From: Williamsia sp. CHRR-6
GTDB lineage: Bacteria; Actinomycetota; Actinomycetes; Mycobacteriales; Mycobacteriaceae
NCBI RefSeq assembly: GCF_018474015.1
Contig: NZ_JAHCSG010000001.1
Location: forward strand, 992,001 to 1,056,000
DNA length: 64,000 nt
Reading direction: 5' to 3'
The notes beneath the pieces were generated by a model. That model did no database searches. It worked only from the letters and a program-made list of their open reading frames with translations, and was not told the origin of the DNA. How positions within the stretch are numbered: position 1 is the first letter of the stretch; each line of letters starts with the position of its first letter. Shown here in pieces: positions 8,515-18,800 of this stretch. The position numbers and the translations under genes are program-made.

Positions 8515-8982
8515 CCGTCGAAACTAACCGAAACCGGACCCCTGAGCCGACCGCTATGACCCGTGACAGCCAGATACGGCAGGAACTGGGTCATTTCATG
8601 ACCGGCTGTCACGCGTCCCAATCCGTGCGCCGGCGGCCGTGGGCGCTACGAAACGGACATTTGCGCCAAAATTCATCGAGATCGGCTTGTGATCCACCCC
8701 AACCCCGCCCGCACAGGTGTCGATTCCCGCCTCTGAGCAGGGGTTTCACCGCCACCGAGCGAACAGGTCCGGGCGATCTGGCGACCGGGGGCCGATTTGC
8801 CAACCTGCCAATATTGCGGTGTCATAACGAGGCATTCGCCTGGGTGGAAGTTATGGGGGGACCATACGTCCAGGCGTTGGCGGTCGGGCTTTCTACAGGG
8901 CGGTTCCAGGGTGCACCCCTGCAGCCGCGCGCAAAATATCCTTCGACTGCCGATGCACGTATCGGTAATGGAAGGACTCGCT
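8515..8982. other. 468-base divergent intergenic region
   Basis: No convincing gene lies here. The synthase reading frame is open back to 8797, but that part has no Shine-Dalgarno site and reads as Cys/Arg/Trp-rich non-family sequence. The region holds the inverted-repeat cluster at 8556-8613, a perfect 10-base palindrome GGGTGCACCC at 8909-8918, and the synthase ribosome-binding site GGAAGGA at 8970-8976. Promoters for both the exporter and the synthase must lie here. Confidence 0.6.
8556..8613. promoter_or_regulatory. Nested inverted repeats, candidate operator
   Basis: Two nested dyads overlap. CGTGACAGCC (8562-8571) pairs exactly with GGCTGTCACG (8604-8613). ATGACC occurs at 8556-8561, as its complement GGTCAT at 8589-8594, and again as ATGACC at 8598-8603, giving a close palindrome with a 3-base spacer. 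It sits 42 bases upstream of the exporter start in a divergent region, so a regulator-binding role is more likely than termination. No regulator gene is adjacent. Confidence 0.5.
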
Positions 8983-11900
8983 GTGTCCCACCAAACGACG
9001 GTGTTCGCCACCATCCCGCTGCGGTCGACCGCAGCGCGGCGGCTCGCCCACGGACCCCACGACGATGCGCGCTCGGTGGTGAGCCTGGGTCCCGCCGACC
9101 GACACGCACGCCGCGCCCTTGAACGTCTCGCGGCCGCCGGACCAGTCGCGGTGTCTATCGAGCCCGACAGCGCCTGGACCGATGCCGACCTGCCCGCCGC
9201 CGTCGACACCGTGCTCGTCGGTGCCCGCCGCGGCCAGGTCACCACCTCGCTTGCCGACACCTTCCCGGGTCGCACCGTCATCCTCACCGTCACCGACGTC
9301 GAGCAGGCCCGCGCGGCTGCTCTACACGGCGCCTCGGGCCTCATCGCCAAGGGCAACGAGGCCGGCGGCCTGGTCGGCGAGATGTCGACCTACCTGCTGA
9401 TCCAGCAGCTCGCATCCGACCCGGTGATCTCGGTGCCGTTCTGGGCGCAGGGCGGGATCGGTGTGCACACCGCGGCCGCCGCGGTGATCGGAGGCGCCAG
9501 CGGAGTCGTGGTGGACGCCGCGCTGATGCTGCTCGACGAACTCGACCCCACCGCGCCGCTGGACGACCTGCTCTCGCGCTGCGACGGCTCGGAGACCACC
9601 GTCGTCGACGGTGTACGCACCCTGTCCGGGTCCACCCCGGCCACTCAGGGCCTGCCGATCGGCCAGGACTGCGCGTTGGCCCCGGTGTTTCGTGATCGGT
9701 ACCGCGACGTCGCCGGCTCGGTACGCGCGGTGCTCGAGTCGATCACCGCCGCACTGGCCGAGCCAACATCGCCGCACGATTCGGTCGCCCTCTTCGACGG
9801 TGCGCTGCCCATCGCCCAGGGGCCCATGACTCGCGTCAGCGACGTCCCCGGCTTCGCCGCAGCGGTCGCCGACGGTGCCGGGGTGCCGTTCATCGCGGTG
9901 TCGCTGTCCACCGGCGCACAGACCCGCCGCATGCTCACCGAGACCCGTGCACTCGTCGGCGACAAGCCGTGGGGTGTCGGGATGCTCGGCTTCGCCCCCG
10001 AGGACGTGCGCGCCGCGCAACTTGAGGTCATCACCGAGATCCGTCCGCCGTACGCCATCATCGCCGGTGGCCGCCCCGCGCAGTCGGCTGAGCTCGAGGC
10101 CGTGGGCATCTCCACCTACCTGCATGTGCCCTCGCCGGGACTGCTCACCCAGTTCCTCGCCGCCGGCGCGCGCAAGTTCATCTTCGAAGGCGCCGAGTGC
10201 GGTGGCCACACCGGTCCGCGCAACTCTTTCCCACTCTGGGAAAGCCAGCTGCAGGTCCTCGCCGACCACGTGGCCGCCCACCCCGGTGGCGAACCGGTCC
10301 GGCTGTTGTTCGCCGGCGGCATCCACGACGCCCGCTCGTCGGCGATGGTCACTGCGATGACCGCCGAACTGCAGGCCGCTGGGGTGCTGGTGGGTGTGCT
10401 GATGGGCACCTCGTACCTGTTCACCGCCGAGGCCGTGGCCACCGGCGCGATCGGTGAGGTGTTCCAGGAGCGCGTCATCGCCGCCACCGCGACCGCCACC
10501 CTGGAGTCGGCGCCGGGCCACGTCACCCGTTGTGTGGCAAGCCCGTTCGCCGACGAGTTCACCGCCACCCGACGCACCCTGACCGAGCAGGGCGTGGCCC
10601 CGCGCGAGATCTGGGAGCGCCTGGAGAACCTCAACGTCGGGCGACTGCGCCTGGCCGCCAAGGGAATTGAACGCATCGGGGACCGACTCGAGACCGTCGA
10701 CGAGCAGCGTCAGCTGGCCGAGGGCATGTTCATGGCCGGCGGCGTGGCCGCCCTACGCGACGCCGTCATCACCATCGACGAGCTGCACGCCTCGGTGACC
10801 ACCGGCGCCGACGAGCACCTGGCCGATCGCCGCGCGCAGTTCTCCGCCCAGAGTGCACCCGAGGCCACCCCCCAGCCCGCCCCGGTCGACATCGCGATCG
10901 TCGGCATGGCGTGCGTGTTCCCGGAATCGCCTGACCTGCAATCGTTCTGGGCCAACATCTTGGCCGGCCGGGACTGTGTCACCGAGGTCCCCACCGACCG
11001 CTGGGACCCGGAGATCTTCTACTCGGCGGCCGGCCGCTCCACCGACCGCGACGTCACCCCCTCGCGCTGGGGTGGCTTCCTGCCGCAGATCGACTTCGAC
11101 CCACTGTCCTACGGCATCCCGCCGTCGTCACTGGGCCACATCGACCCGGTCCAGCTGCTGGCCCTGCACGTCGCCGACGCCGCCCTACGCGACGCCGGTC
11201 TGCGTACCGGCGGTGACCGCGAACGCATGTCGGTCATCTTCGGAGCCGAAGCCGGTGGCGATCTGTCCAACGCCACCACTCTGCGCACGGTGCTGCCCGC
11301 CTACCTCGGTGAGCTGCCCGCCGAGATCGCCGCGCAGCTGCCCGAGCTGACCGAGGACAGCTTCGCCGGCATCTTGGCCAACGTCATCGCCGGCCGCATC
11401 GCCAACCGCCTCGATCTCGGTGGCGCCAACTACACCGTCGACGCTGCCTGCGCCTCCTCGCTGACCGCCGTCGACGCCGCCTGCAAGGAACTCGTCAGCG
11501 GCACCAGCGACGTGGTGTTGTGCGGTGGCGCCGACCTGCACAACGGCATCAACGACTACCTGCTGTTCTCCTCGGTCGGTGCGCTGTCGCCGTCGGGTCG
11601 CTCGGCCACCTTCGACTCTTCCGGCGACGGCATCGCCCTCGGTGAGGGTGTCGGGTGCGTGGTGCTCAAGCGCCTCGCCGACGCCGAACGCGACGGTGAC
11701 CGCGTGTACGCCGTCATCAAGGGCGTCGGCAGCGCCAGCGACGGTCGCGCCCTGGGCATGACCGCCCCGCGTCCCGAAGGCCAGCGCCGCGCCCTCGAGC
11801 GGGCCTACGGGCAGGCCGGAATCGCCCCGGCCGACGTCGGCCTCATCGAAGCGCACGGCACCGGCACGGTCGTGGGCGACAAGACCGAGTTGGCTACGCT

Positions 11901-14900
11901 CACAACGATGTTCATCGACGCTGGTGCCGCCGTCGGCGCCACCTCGATCGGTTCGGTGAAGTCGCAGATCGGTCACACCAAGTGCGCCGCGGGCTTGGCC
12001 GGACTGATCAAGGCCGCCATGGCCATCCACACCGGTGTCCGCCCGCCCACCCTGCACGTCAGCAACCCCAACGCGGCCTGGTCGTCGGCCACCAGCCCCT
12101 TCGGTTTCCACTCCCAGCCCGTGCCGTGGGTGGCCGACACCGCCGACCGCGTGGCCGGTGTCTCGGCGTTCGGCTTCGGCGGCACCAACTTCCACGTGGT
12201 GCTCAGCGGTCACGCCGACACCCCCGCGCCGGTGGCCACCGCCACCCGCTGGCCGGCCGAGCTGTTCTGCTTCCGCGGGGTGGATGCCACGACCGCCACC
12301 GCAGCGGCCCGCACCCTGCTGGAGAAGGTGCGCGCCGCCCACGCCGACGACGACGCGGTGCTGGCCGAGTTCGCCTACAGCGCAGCACGAACCGCCGATC
12401 TCGCCGGGGCCCGCGGTCAGCGGGTGCACCTGGCGGTGGTCGCCACCGACGTCGACGACCTGATCACCAAGCTCTCGGCCGCGGTCGAGGCGGCCGGCAC
12501 CGAATCGCTGCCCAAGGGCGTGTTCTCCTCAGCCGGAGTCGATCTGGGTGTCGAGCCCGGTGCGGCCCCCACCGTCGCGGAGATGTTCTGCGGTCAGGGC
12601 AGCCAGACCGCAGGCATGTTCGCCGACCTGTTCGTCACCTTCGGCGATCTCGACCCGATCCTGCAGGCCGGCGCGCATCTGATCGATCGCATCTACCCGC
12701 ACGACGCCTTCGACGACGACAGCCGCGACGCCCAGCGTCGGGCGTTGACCGACACGCGCACCGCGCAGCCTGCCCTCGGCATGACCGGGCTGGCCGCGCA
12801 CACGCTGCTGACCAAGGCCGGGGTGATCCCGGACATGTACGGCGGTCACAGCTACGGAGAGCTGGCCGCGTTGGCCGCCGCAGGCCTCTGCGACATCGAC
12901 ACCCTGATCACTCTCAGTGAGCAGCGCGCCGACGCCATGCTGCAGTCCATCGACGCCGACGCCGGGACCATGGCCGCGGTGTCGGGCTCCCCCGACCGGG
13001 TGGCCGACCTCATCTCCGGTGTCTCCGACGTCGTGGTGGCCAACCGCAACTCACCGAGCCAGACCGTCATCTCCGGGTCGACTGTGGGCATGCAGGCCGC
13101 GGTGGAGGCACTACGGGCTGCCGGACTGACCACGCGAGTCATCAACGTGGCGTGTGCATTCCACAGCCCGCTGGTGGCCGGGGCGGGCGATCGGTTCCGC
13201 GCGTCGCTGCACGCGGCGTCGCTGTCCAAGCCCGAGGGTCAGGTGTGGTCCAACCGCACCGCCGCCCCGTACGGCGCCGATCTGGCCGCCGTCATCGATG
13301 AGCTCGGTGAGCAGCTGGCGTCGCCGGTGCGGTTCGTCGAGCAGATCGAGGCCATGTACGCCGCAGGGGCCCGCGTGTTCGTCGAGGCCGGCCCGGGTCG
13401 GGTGTTGTCCTCGCTGATCGGGGCCATCCTGGGCGACCGTCCGCACCGCACCGTCAACTTCGCCGGCGCCGGGCTCTCGGGTACCGCCGCCTACCTCGGG
13501 GTGCTGGCCCAGCTGGCCACTCTCGGCGTCGACATCTCGCAGTCGTGGATGTTCCACGGCCGCCGCCCGGCCCCGGCAGGCAAACGCTCGCGCTGGACCG
13601 TGGACGGCCAGCTGGTGCGTACCCGGGGCGCAGGCCCCATCGCCGGCGGTCTCGTTCCCGCCCAACCGATCTCACTTCAGTCCGCCCAACCGATGGGATA
13701 CTCCGTGACCTCAGCTTCCAACGGCTCCCCCGCGCCCCAGTACGGCGCACCGGCCCACTTCGACGGCGCCGAGGCGCTGGTGGCCGAGTTCCTGCGCAGC
13801 AGCCGCGAGATGATCTCGGCACAGCGCGACGTGATGATGCAGTACCTCGGCGCCGACGCCGGCGTGGTCTACGAGCGTCCCGCTGCCCCCGCCGTCACCG
13901 GGCAGTACGTGCCCGCTGCCGCCCCGGCCGTAGCCGCCGCACCGGTCGCCGCCGCACCCGCTGCGGCGGCCGTGGTCACCGAGCCCGTGGTCACCGAAGC
14001 CCCCGCCCCGGCCGCCGAGTCGGTGGACGTCATGGGGATGGTGCTCGAGGTGATCGCCGACCGCACCGGCTACCCGGTCGACATGATCGAACCCGACCTC
14101 GACCTCGAGGCCGAGCTGTCCATCGACTCGATCAAGCGGGCTGAGATCGCCGGTGAGATCGCGATGCGCCTGGGCCTGTCGACCGCAGGCGCCGAGGTGG
14201 AGGACGTGGCCAAGGCCCGCACCGTCGCCGAGATCACCGCCCTGCTCGGCGGCGGCAGCGACGCCCCGGCCACCGAGACCCCCGCTGCTGCGCAGACCCC
14301 CGCCGTCGAGACCCCGGCCGCTGCACAGGCCGCCGGCGAGTCGACCGAGTCGGTGGCCGCGGCACCGGTGCACAGCGCCGCAGCCGACTCCGGCGACGTC
14401 GACGCCCGCATCATCCCGCCGGTCCGCCACGTGCAGCGGCTGCACCCGCTCGACGCGGTCTCGCTGCCCGACACCCTGTCCGGACGCACCATCGTGGTGA
14501 TCGGCTCGGGCGAGTCGGTGCAGGCGGTCACCACCAGGCTCAGTGCTCTGGGCGCGCAGACGCAGGTCATCGAGCCCGAGGCGCTGGCCGCCGGCGAGGC
14601 CACCATCGCCGACCCCGTCGACGGTGTGCTGTACCTGGCCGGCTTGGACGGCGACGCCACCCTGGAATCACCTGTCCCGCAGCTGTTCTCACTGGCCAAG
14701 CAGGCGTTGGCACTCGATCTCACCTGGTTCCTGGCCGCCGGGCCGGTGGCCGGTCTGCACGGCTTCTTCCGCACCGTCGCCCGCGAGTACCCGTCGGTCA
14801 TCGCCCGTGTGGTGGATCTGCCCGCCGGTGCTGCGGCCGCTGATCGCGCCGACTGGCTGATCGCCGAGATGTCGCGTCCGGCCGGTGTTCCCGTGGTCAT

Positions 14901-15888
14901 CGTCGAGGCCGACGCCGCCGACGGGGCGAGCATCACCCGCCACGGCATCGAGATGGTCTCGCAGCCGCTGGGCATCCTGGGCAGCACCGGCGCCGGACCG
15001 TCGGCCGACGGCCACGCCGAGGCGACTGCGCTGGGCCTGGACCGTTCGTCGGTGGTCATCGTGGTCGGTGGGGCCAAGGGCATCGCCGCGCATGCCGCCT
15101 CGGTCATCGCCCGCGCCAGCGGCGCCACCCTGGAGCTGGTCGGTCGCACCGAGCTGAGCAGCGAGCTGGAGCCGCCGCACTTGGCGGCCGCGCTCGACGC
15201 CGACGCACTGCGCAAGGCCCTGATCGCCGCCGGCGGTCTCACCCCGCGCGAGATCGAGCGCAAGGTGGCCACCATCACCGGCCACCGCGAGATCCGCTCG
15301 ACCATCGAACGTCTCACCGAGCTGGGCAGCGATGTGCGTTACCGCAGCGCCGACATGCGGTCGACCGAGTCGGTCTCGCAGGTGATCAAGGCGATCCACC
15401 ACGAGCACGGCCGCATCGACGGGATCATCTACGCCGCAGGCATCATCGAGGACAAGTTGATCGCCGAGAAGACCGCCGAGTCCTTCGACCGCGTGTTCTC
15501 CACCAAGGTCGACGGCGCCCGCGCCCTGCTCGAATCGGTGGACCGCATCGAACGTGGCCCGCGGTTCGTGGTGTTCTTCGGCAGCATCTCCGCTGTGCTG
15601 GGCAACCGGGGCCAGATCGACTACTCCTCGGCCAACGACGCCCTGGAGACGATGGGTGCCCAGTGGGCGGCCGGTCACCCCGAGCGTCGCGGTCTGACCG
15701 TGCATTGGGGTCCGTGGGCGCCCACCGGTGTCAACAACGGCATGGTCACCCCGGCTCTGATGCGCAGCTACGCCCGCCAGGGCATCGACCTCATCGAGCC
15801 CGACGCCGGCGCGATGAGCCTGCTCGGTGAACTCGCGTGGGGTCCCACCGACGACACCGCAGTGGTGCTCACCGCATCGGGTTGGTGA
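8983..15888 (+). CDS. Pfa-like multidomain lipid/polyketide synthase (ER-KS-AT-ACP-KR)
   Basis: A 2301-residue iterative type I synthase resembling the secondary-lipid/PUFA (Pfa) class. The start is GTG 8983 because GGAAGGA lies 6 bases upstream. Residues 1 to about 600 are flavin-type enoyl reductase sequence (nitronate monooxygenase/PfaD-like) with an apparent partial barrel before the full one. The ketosynthase starts near residue 635, with active-site Cys823 in DAACASS, the first His in EAHGTGT near 958 and a later GHTKCAAG. The acyltransferase has Ser1290 in GHSYGE. The ACP carries Ser1716 in SIDSIKRAE, the form typical of PUFA synthases. The ketoreductase has GGAKGIA near 2028 and the Ser/Tyr/Asn set in DYSSAND. 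No DH or thioesterase is present; the next genes supply these. Product not predictable from sequence. Confidence 0.88.
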   Translation: MSHQTTVFATIPLRSTAARRLAHGPHDDARSVVSLGPADRHARRALERLAAAGPVAVSIEPDSAWTDADLPAAVDTVLVGARRGQVTTSLADTFPGRTVILTVTDVEQARAAALHGASGLIAKGNEAGGLVGEMSTYLLIQQLASDPVISVPFWAQGGIGVHTAAAAVIGGASGVVVDAALMLLDELDPTAPLDDLLSRCDGSETTVVDGVRTLSGSTPATQGLPIGQDCALAPVFRDRYRDVAGSVRAVLESITAALAEPTSPHDSVALFDGALPIAQGPMTRVSDVPGFAAAVADGAGVPFIAVSLSTGAQTRRMLTETRALVGDKPWGVGMLGFAPEDVRAAQLEVITEIRPPYAIIAGGRPAQSAELEAVGISTYLHVPSPGLLTQFLAAGARKFIFEGAECGGHTGPRNSFPLWESQLQVLADHVAAHPGGEPVRLLFAGGIHDARSSAMVTAMTAELQAAGVLVGVLMGTSYLFTAEAVATGAIGEVFQERVIAATATATLESAPGHVTRCVASPFADEFTATRRTLTEQGVAPREIWERLENLNVGRLRLAAKGIERIGDRLETVDEQRQLAEGMFMAGGVAALRDAVITIDELHASVTTGADEHLADRRAQFSAQSAPEATPQPAPVDIAIVGMACVFPESPDLQSFWANILAGRDCVTEVPTDRWDPEIFYSAAGRSTDRDVTPSRWGGFLPQIDFDPLSYGIPPSSLGHIDPVQLLALHVADAALRDAGLRTGGDRERMSVIFGAEAGGDLSNATTLRTVLPAYLGELPAEIAAQLPELTEDSFAGILANVIAGRIANRLDLGGANYTVDAACASSLTAVDAACKELVSGTSDVVLCGGADLHNGINDYLLFSSVGALSPSGRSATFDSSGDGIALGEGVGCVVLKRLADAERDGDRVYAVIKGVGSASDGRALGMTAPRPEGQRRALERAYGQAGIAPADVGLIEAHGTGTVVGDKTELATLTTMFIDAGAAVGATSIGSVKSQIGHTKCAAGLAGLIKAAMAIHTGVRPPTLHVSNPNAAWSSATSPFGFHSQPVPWVADTADRVAGVSAFGFGGTNFHVVLSGHADTPAPVATATRWPAELFCFRGVDATTATAAARTLLEKVRAAHADDDAVLAEFAYSAARTADLAGARGQRVHLAVVATDVDDLITKLSAAVEAAGTESLPKGVFSSAGVDLGVEPGAAPTVAEMFCGQGSQTAGMFADLFVTFGDLDPILQAGAHLIDRIYPHDAFDDDSRDAQRRALTDTRTAQPALGMTGLAAHTLLTKAGVIPDMYGGHSYGELAALAAAGLCDIDTLITLSEQRADAMLQSIDADAGTMAAVSGSPDRVADLISGVSDVVVANRNSPSQTVISGSTVGMQAAVEALRAAGLTTRVINVACAFHSPLVAGAGDRFRASLHAASLSKPEGQVWSNRTAAPYGADLAAVIDELGEQLASPVRFVEQIEAMYAAGARVFVEAGPGRVLSSLIGAILGDRPHRTVNFAGAGLSGTAAYLGVLAQLATLGVDISQSWMFHGRRPAPAGKRSRWTVDGQLVRTRGAGPIAGGLVPAQPISLQSAQPMGYSVTSASNGSPAPQYGAPAHFDGAEALVAEFLRSSREMISAQRDVMMQYLGADAGVVYERPAAPAVTGQYVPAAAPAVAAAPVAAAPAAAAVVTEPVVTEAPAPAAESVDVMGMVLEVIADRTGYPVDMIEPDLDLEAELSIDSIKRAEIAGEIAMRLGLSTAGAEVEDVAKARTVAEITALLGGGSDAPATETPAAAQTPAVETPAAAQAAGESTESVAAAPVHSAAADSGDVDARIIPPVRHVQRLHPLDAVSLPDTLSGRTIVVIGSGESVQAVTTRLSALGAQTQVIEPEALAAGEATIADPVDGVLYLAGLDGDATLESPVPQLFSLAKQALALDLTWFLAAGPVAGLHGFFRTVAREYPSVIARVVDLPAGAAAADRADWLIAEMSRPAGVPVVIVEADAADGASITRHGIEMVSQPLGILGSTGAGPSADGHAEATALGLDRSSVVIVVGGAKGIAAHAASVIARASGATLELVGRTELSSELEPPHLAAALDADALRKALIAAGGLTPREIERKVATITGHREIRSTIERLTELGSDVRYRSADMRSTESVSQVIKAIHHEHGRIDGIIYAAGIIEDKLIAEKTAESFDRVFSTKVDGARALLESVDRIERGPRFVVFFGSISAVLGNRGQIDYSSANDALETMGAQWAAGHPERRGLTVHWGPWAPTGVNNGMVTPALMRSYARQGIDLIEPDAGAMSLLGELAWGPTDDTAVVLTASGW
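13658..13700. repeat. Two copies of the 21-bp repeat core inside the synthase gene
   Basis: CCGCCCAACCGAT occurs twice, 24 bases apart (13658 and 13682), the second followed by GGGATA. This is the core of the intergenic arrays at 4298-4480 and 22772-22873. The spacing keeps the frame and encodes a PAQP/SAQP linker between the acyltransferase and ACP domains. Confidence 0.65.
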
Positions 15889-18800
15889 TACCCACGGTGA
15901 ATCAGTCCTCTCGTAGCGAGCCCATCGCCATCACCGGCATGTCGGTGATGTTCCCGGCGGCGCCGGACCTGGACTCCTACTGGGCCAACATCATCGGCGC
16001 CGTCGATGCGATCACCGACGCCCCCGCCCACCGGTGGGATGAGTCGTATGCCACCAACATCGACTGCCGCCGTGGTGGTTTCGTCGACGACCTGGCCGAG
16101 GTCGACATCTTGTCGCACGGCATCATGCCGGCCTCGGTGGGTTCGATCGAACCCGATCAGCTGATCGCGTTGAAGGTGGCTGCGGCCGCTCTCGCCGACG
16201 CCGGTGGCGAGCGCGCCATCCCCGCCGACCGCACCCGCGCCGGAGTCATCTTGGGCCGCGGCGGATACCTCACCCCCGGCATGGCGCGCCTGGATCAGCG
16301 GGTGCGCACCGCATCTCAACTGGTACACACCCTGGGTGAGTTGGTGCCGGGACTCGACCGCGAGCAACTCGAGGCGGTGCGCACGGCGTTCACCGACAAG
16401 CTGGGCCCCGAGGCGCCCGAGTCGGCGATCGGCCTGGTGCCCAACCTGGCCGCGTCCCGACTGGCCAACCGGCTGGACCTGCGGGGCCCGGCCTACACCG
16501 TCGACGCCGCCTGCGCCTCATCGCTGATCGCCGTGCACAACGCGGTGCGCGAACTGTCCTGCGGCGCTTTGGACGTGGTGTTGGCCGGGGGCGTGCACCA
16601 CTGTCACGACGTGACCCTGTGGAGCGTGTTCAGCCAGCTGGGCGCCCTGTCGAAGACCGACCGGATCCGGCCGCTGCACCGTGACGCCGACGGTGTGCTG
16701 ATCGGCGAGGGCACCGGCATCGTGGTGCTCAAGCGGCTCTCCGACGCCCAACGCGACGGCGACCGCGTGTACGCGGTGATCACCGGCACCGGCATGTCGA
16801 GTGACGGGCGGGTGGCCGCGTTGGCCACCCCGGACTCCTCGGGTCAGGTGCGGGCGGTCCGTGCGGCCTGGGATGCCGCCGGACTCGACCCCAGCGCACC
16901 AGATGTGATCGGCCTGCTCGAAGCCCACGGGACCGCCACCCCGGCCGGTGACTCGGCCGAGTTGACCACGCTCGCCGAGGTTTTCGGCCGTCCAAACGAC
17001 GCGACGGCACCGGCGATCGGGTCGGTGAAGTCGATGATCGGCCACACCATGCCCGCCGCGGGCGTGGCCGGGCTGATCAAGGCGGCGCTGGCCGTCCACC
17101 ACGGCATCATCCCCCCGACCCTGCACTGCGACGAGCCGAATCCGACTCTGGCGCAGACCCGTTTCGCCCCGGCCCAGGCGACCGCGGCCTGGACCGGCGA
17201 CACCATCCGCCGCGCCGGGGTCAACGCCTTCGGCTTCGGCGGCATCAACGCCCACGTGGTCATCGAGCAGTCCCCCGAGCAGTTCGCCGCTCGCACCGTG
17301 CACCACCCGATCTCGGTCACCGAACCCGACGTGATGCTGCTGCTGGCCGCCGACACCCACGACGAGCTGGCCGCCCGCCTGGACCACGACGATTCCGAGA
17401 TCCGTTCGCTAACACCGGGTTCCGGTGATGTCCGCATCGCCATCGGCGATCCCACCGCCAAGCGGTTGGCCACGGCGCGCAAGGTGATCGCCCGCGGCAA
17501 ACGCTGGCACGGGCGCAATGACCTGTGGTTCGCCCCGCAGCCGCTGCTGCGGGGCGGCGAACTGGCCTTCGTCTACGCCGGCCTCGACGCCGACTTCGAT
17601 GCTGATGCAGCCGATCTCGCTCACCGCCTGGGCCTGCCGTGGATCGACTCCGACGCACAGGTGGGCGATGTGGCCCGCCACGGTCTGGCCGTGATGCGTC
17701 TGGGCCGACTGCTCACCGACGCACTCGACCTCGTGGGCGTGCACCCGGATGCGGTGGCCGGTCACAGCATCGGCGAGTGGAACGCGATGGTCACCGCCGA
17801 GATCTTCGATCGTGCCGAGATCGACGCATTCATGGGTGATTTCGATCCCGACCAGCTCGACGTCCCCGGCGTCGCGTTCGCCGTGGTAGGTGCCTCGGTC
17901 GACGAGGTGGCCCAGGTGATCGCCAACCGTCCCGGCGTGGTGGTCTCCCACGACAACGCCCCCCGACAGAGCATCATCTGCGGCCCCGAGGCCACCATCG
18001 CCGATCTGGTCGACGGCTTCCGCGCCAAAGCCGTCATCTCCTCGGTGCTGCCGTTCCGATCCGGGTTCCACACGCCGATGTTCGAGCCGTTCATGGCGCG
18101 GTTCGTCGACAACTCCGCCCAGCTGAGCGTGCGCAGTGCCCGGCTGCCGATGTGGTCGGCCACCACGCTGGCGCCCTACCCCGCTGACCACGCGGGCATG
18201 CACGAGGTGTTCGTGCGACATCTGTTGGAGCCGGTGCGTTTTCGGGGCATGGTGCAGGCGATGCACGACTCTGGCATCCGCGGTTTCGTCCAGATCGGCG
18301 ACGGCCAGCTCGGCTCACTGATCGGCGACTCACTGGCCGAGCGCGACCACGTCGTGTTCACCACCCACTCACCGCAGCGCGGGGTGCTGGCCCAGCTGCA
18401 ACGGATCTGCGCCGCCCTGTGGGTGGAGGGACGCGCCAGCGCGCCGTTCCCCATCGCGCGCACGGGATCGTCGCCCGCCACCGCCGCCCCGGCGCGCCGT
18501 CTGACCAAGCTGGATCTGGGCAGCGGCCTGATCTCCATCGAGCCCGCCGACCGGCCCCAGCTGCTGCCGCCCACCCCGATCGCGCCCGCCCCGATCGCGC
18601 CCGCCCCCATCCCGGCGGCGCCGAGGACGCCACTGCCGCAGACGGTTCCGGTGGCCTCGGTGAATGCCGGCCCGTCGGCGTTGGGTTCGGAGTTCAGCGC
18701 GTTCGTCGCCGAGAGCACCGCCACCGCCAACTCGCTGATCGAGGCGCTGCGGGCGCGCCGGGCCAATCCGGTTGCGCCCCGCCCGGTCTCACGTCCAGCG

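Noticed and set aside
8797-8982. N-terminal extension of the first synthase protein
   Set aside because: No ribosome-binding site, unlike family N-termini, and a better GTG with GGAAGGA exists at 8983.
9322-10521. Long minus-strand open frame (about 400 codons) opposite the first synthase gene
   Set aside because: A GC-bias shadow of the plus-strand codons. No motif, no ribosome-binding site. The same holds for minus frames at 11185-12429, 14070-15317 and 19026-20441.
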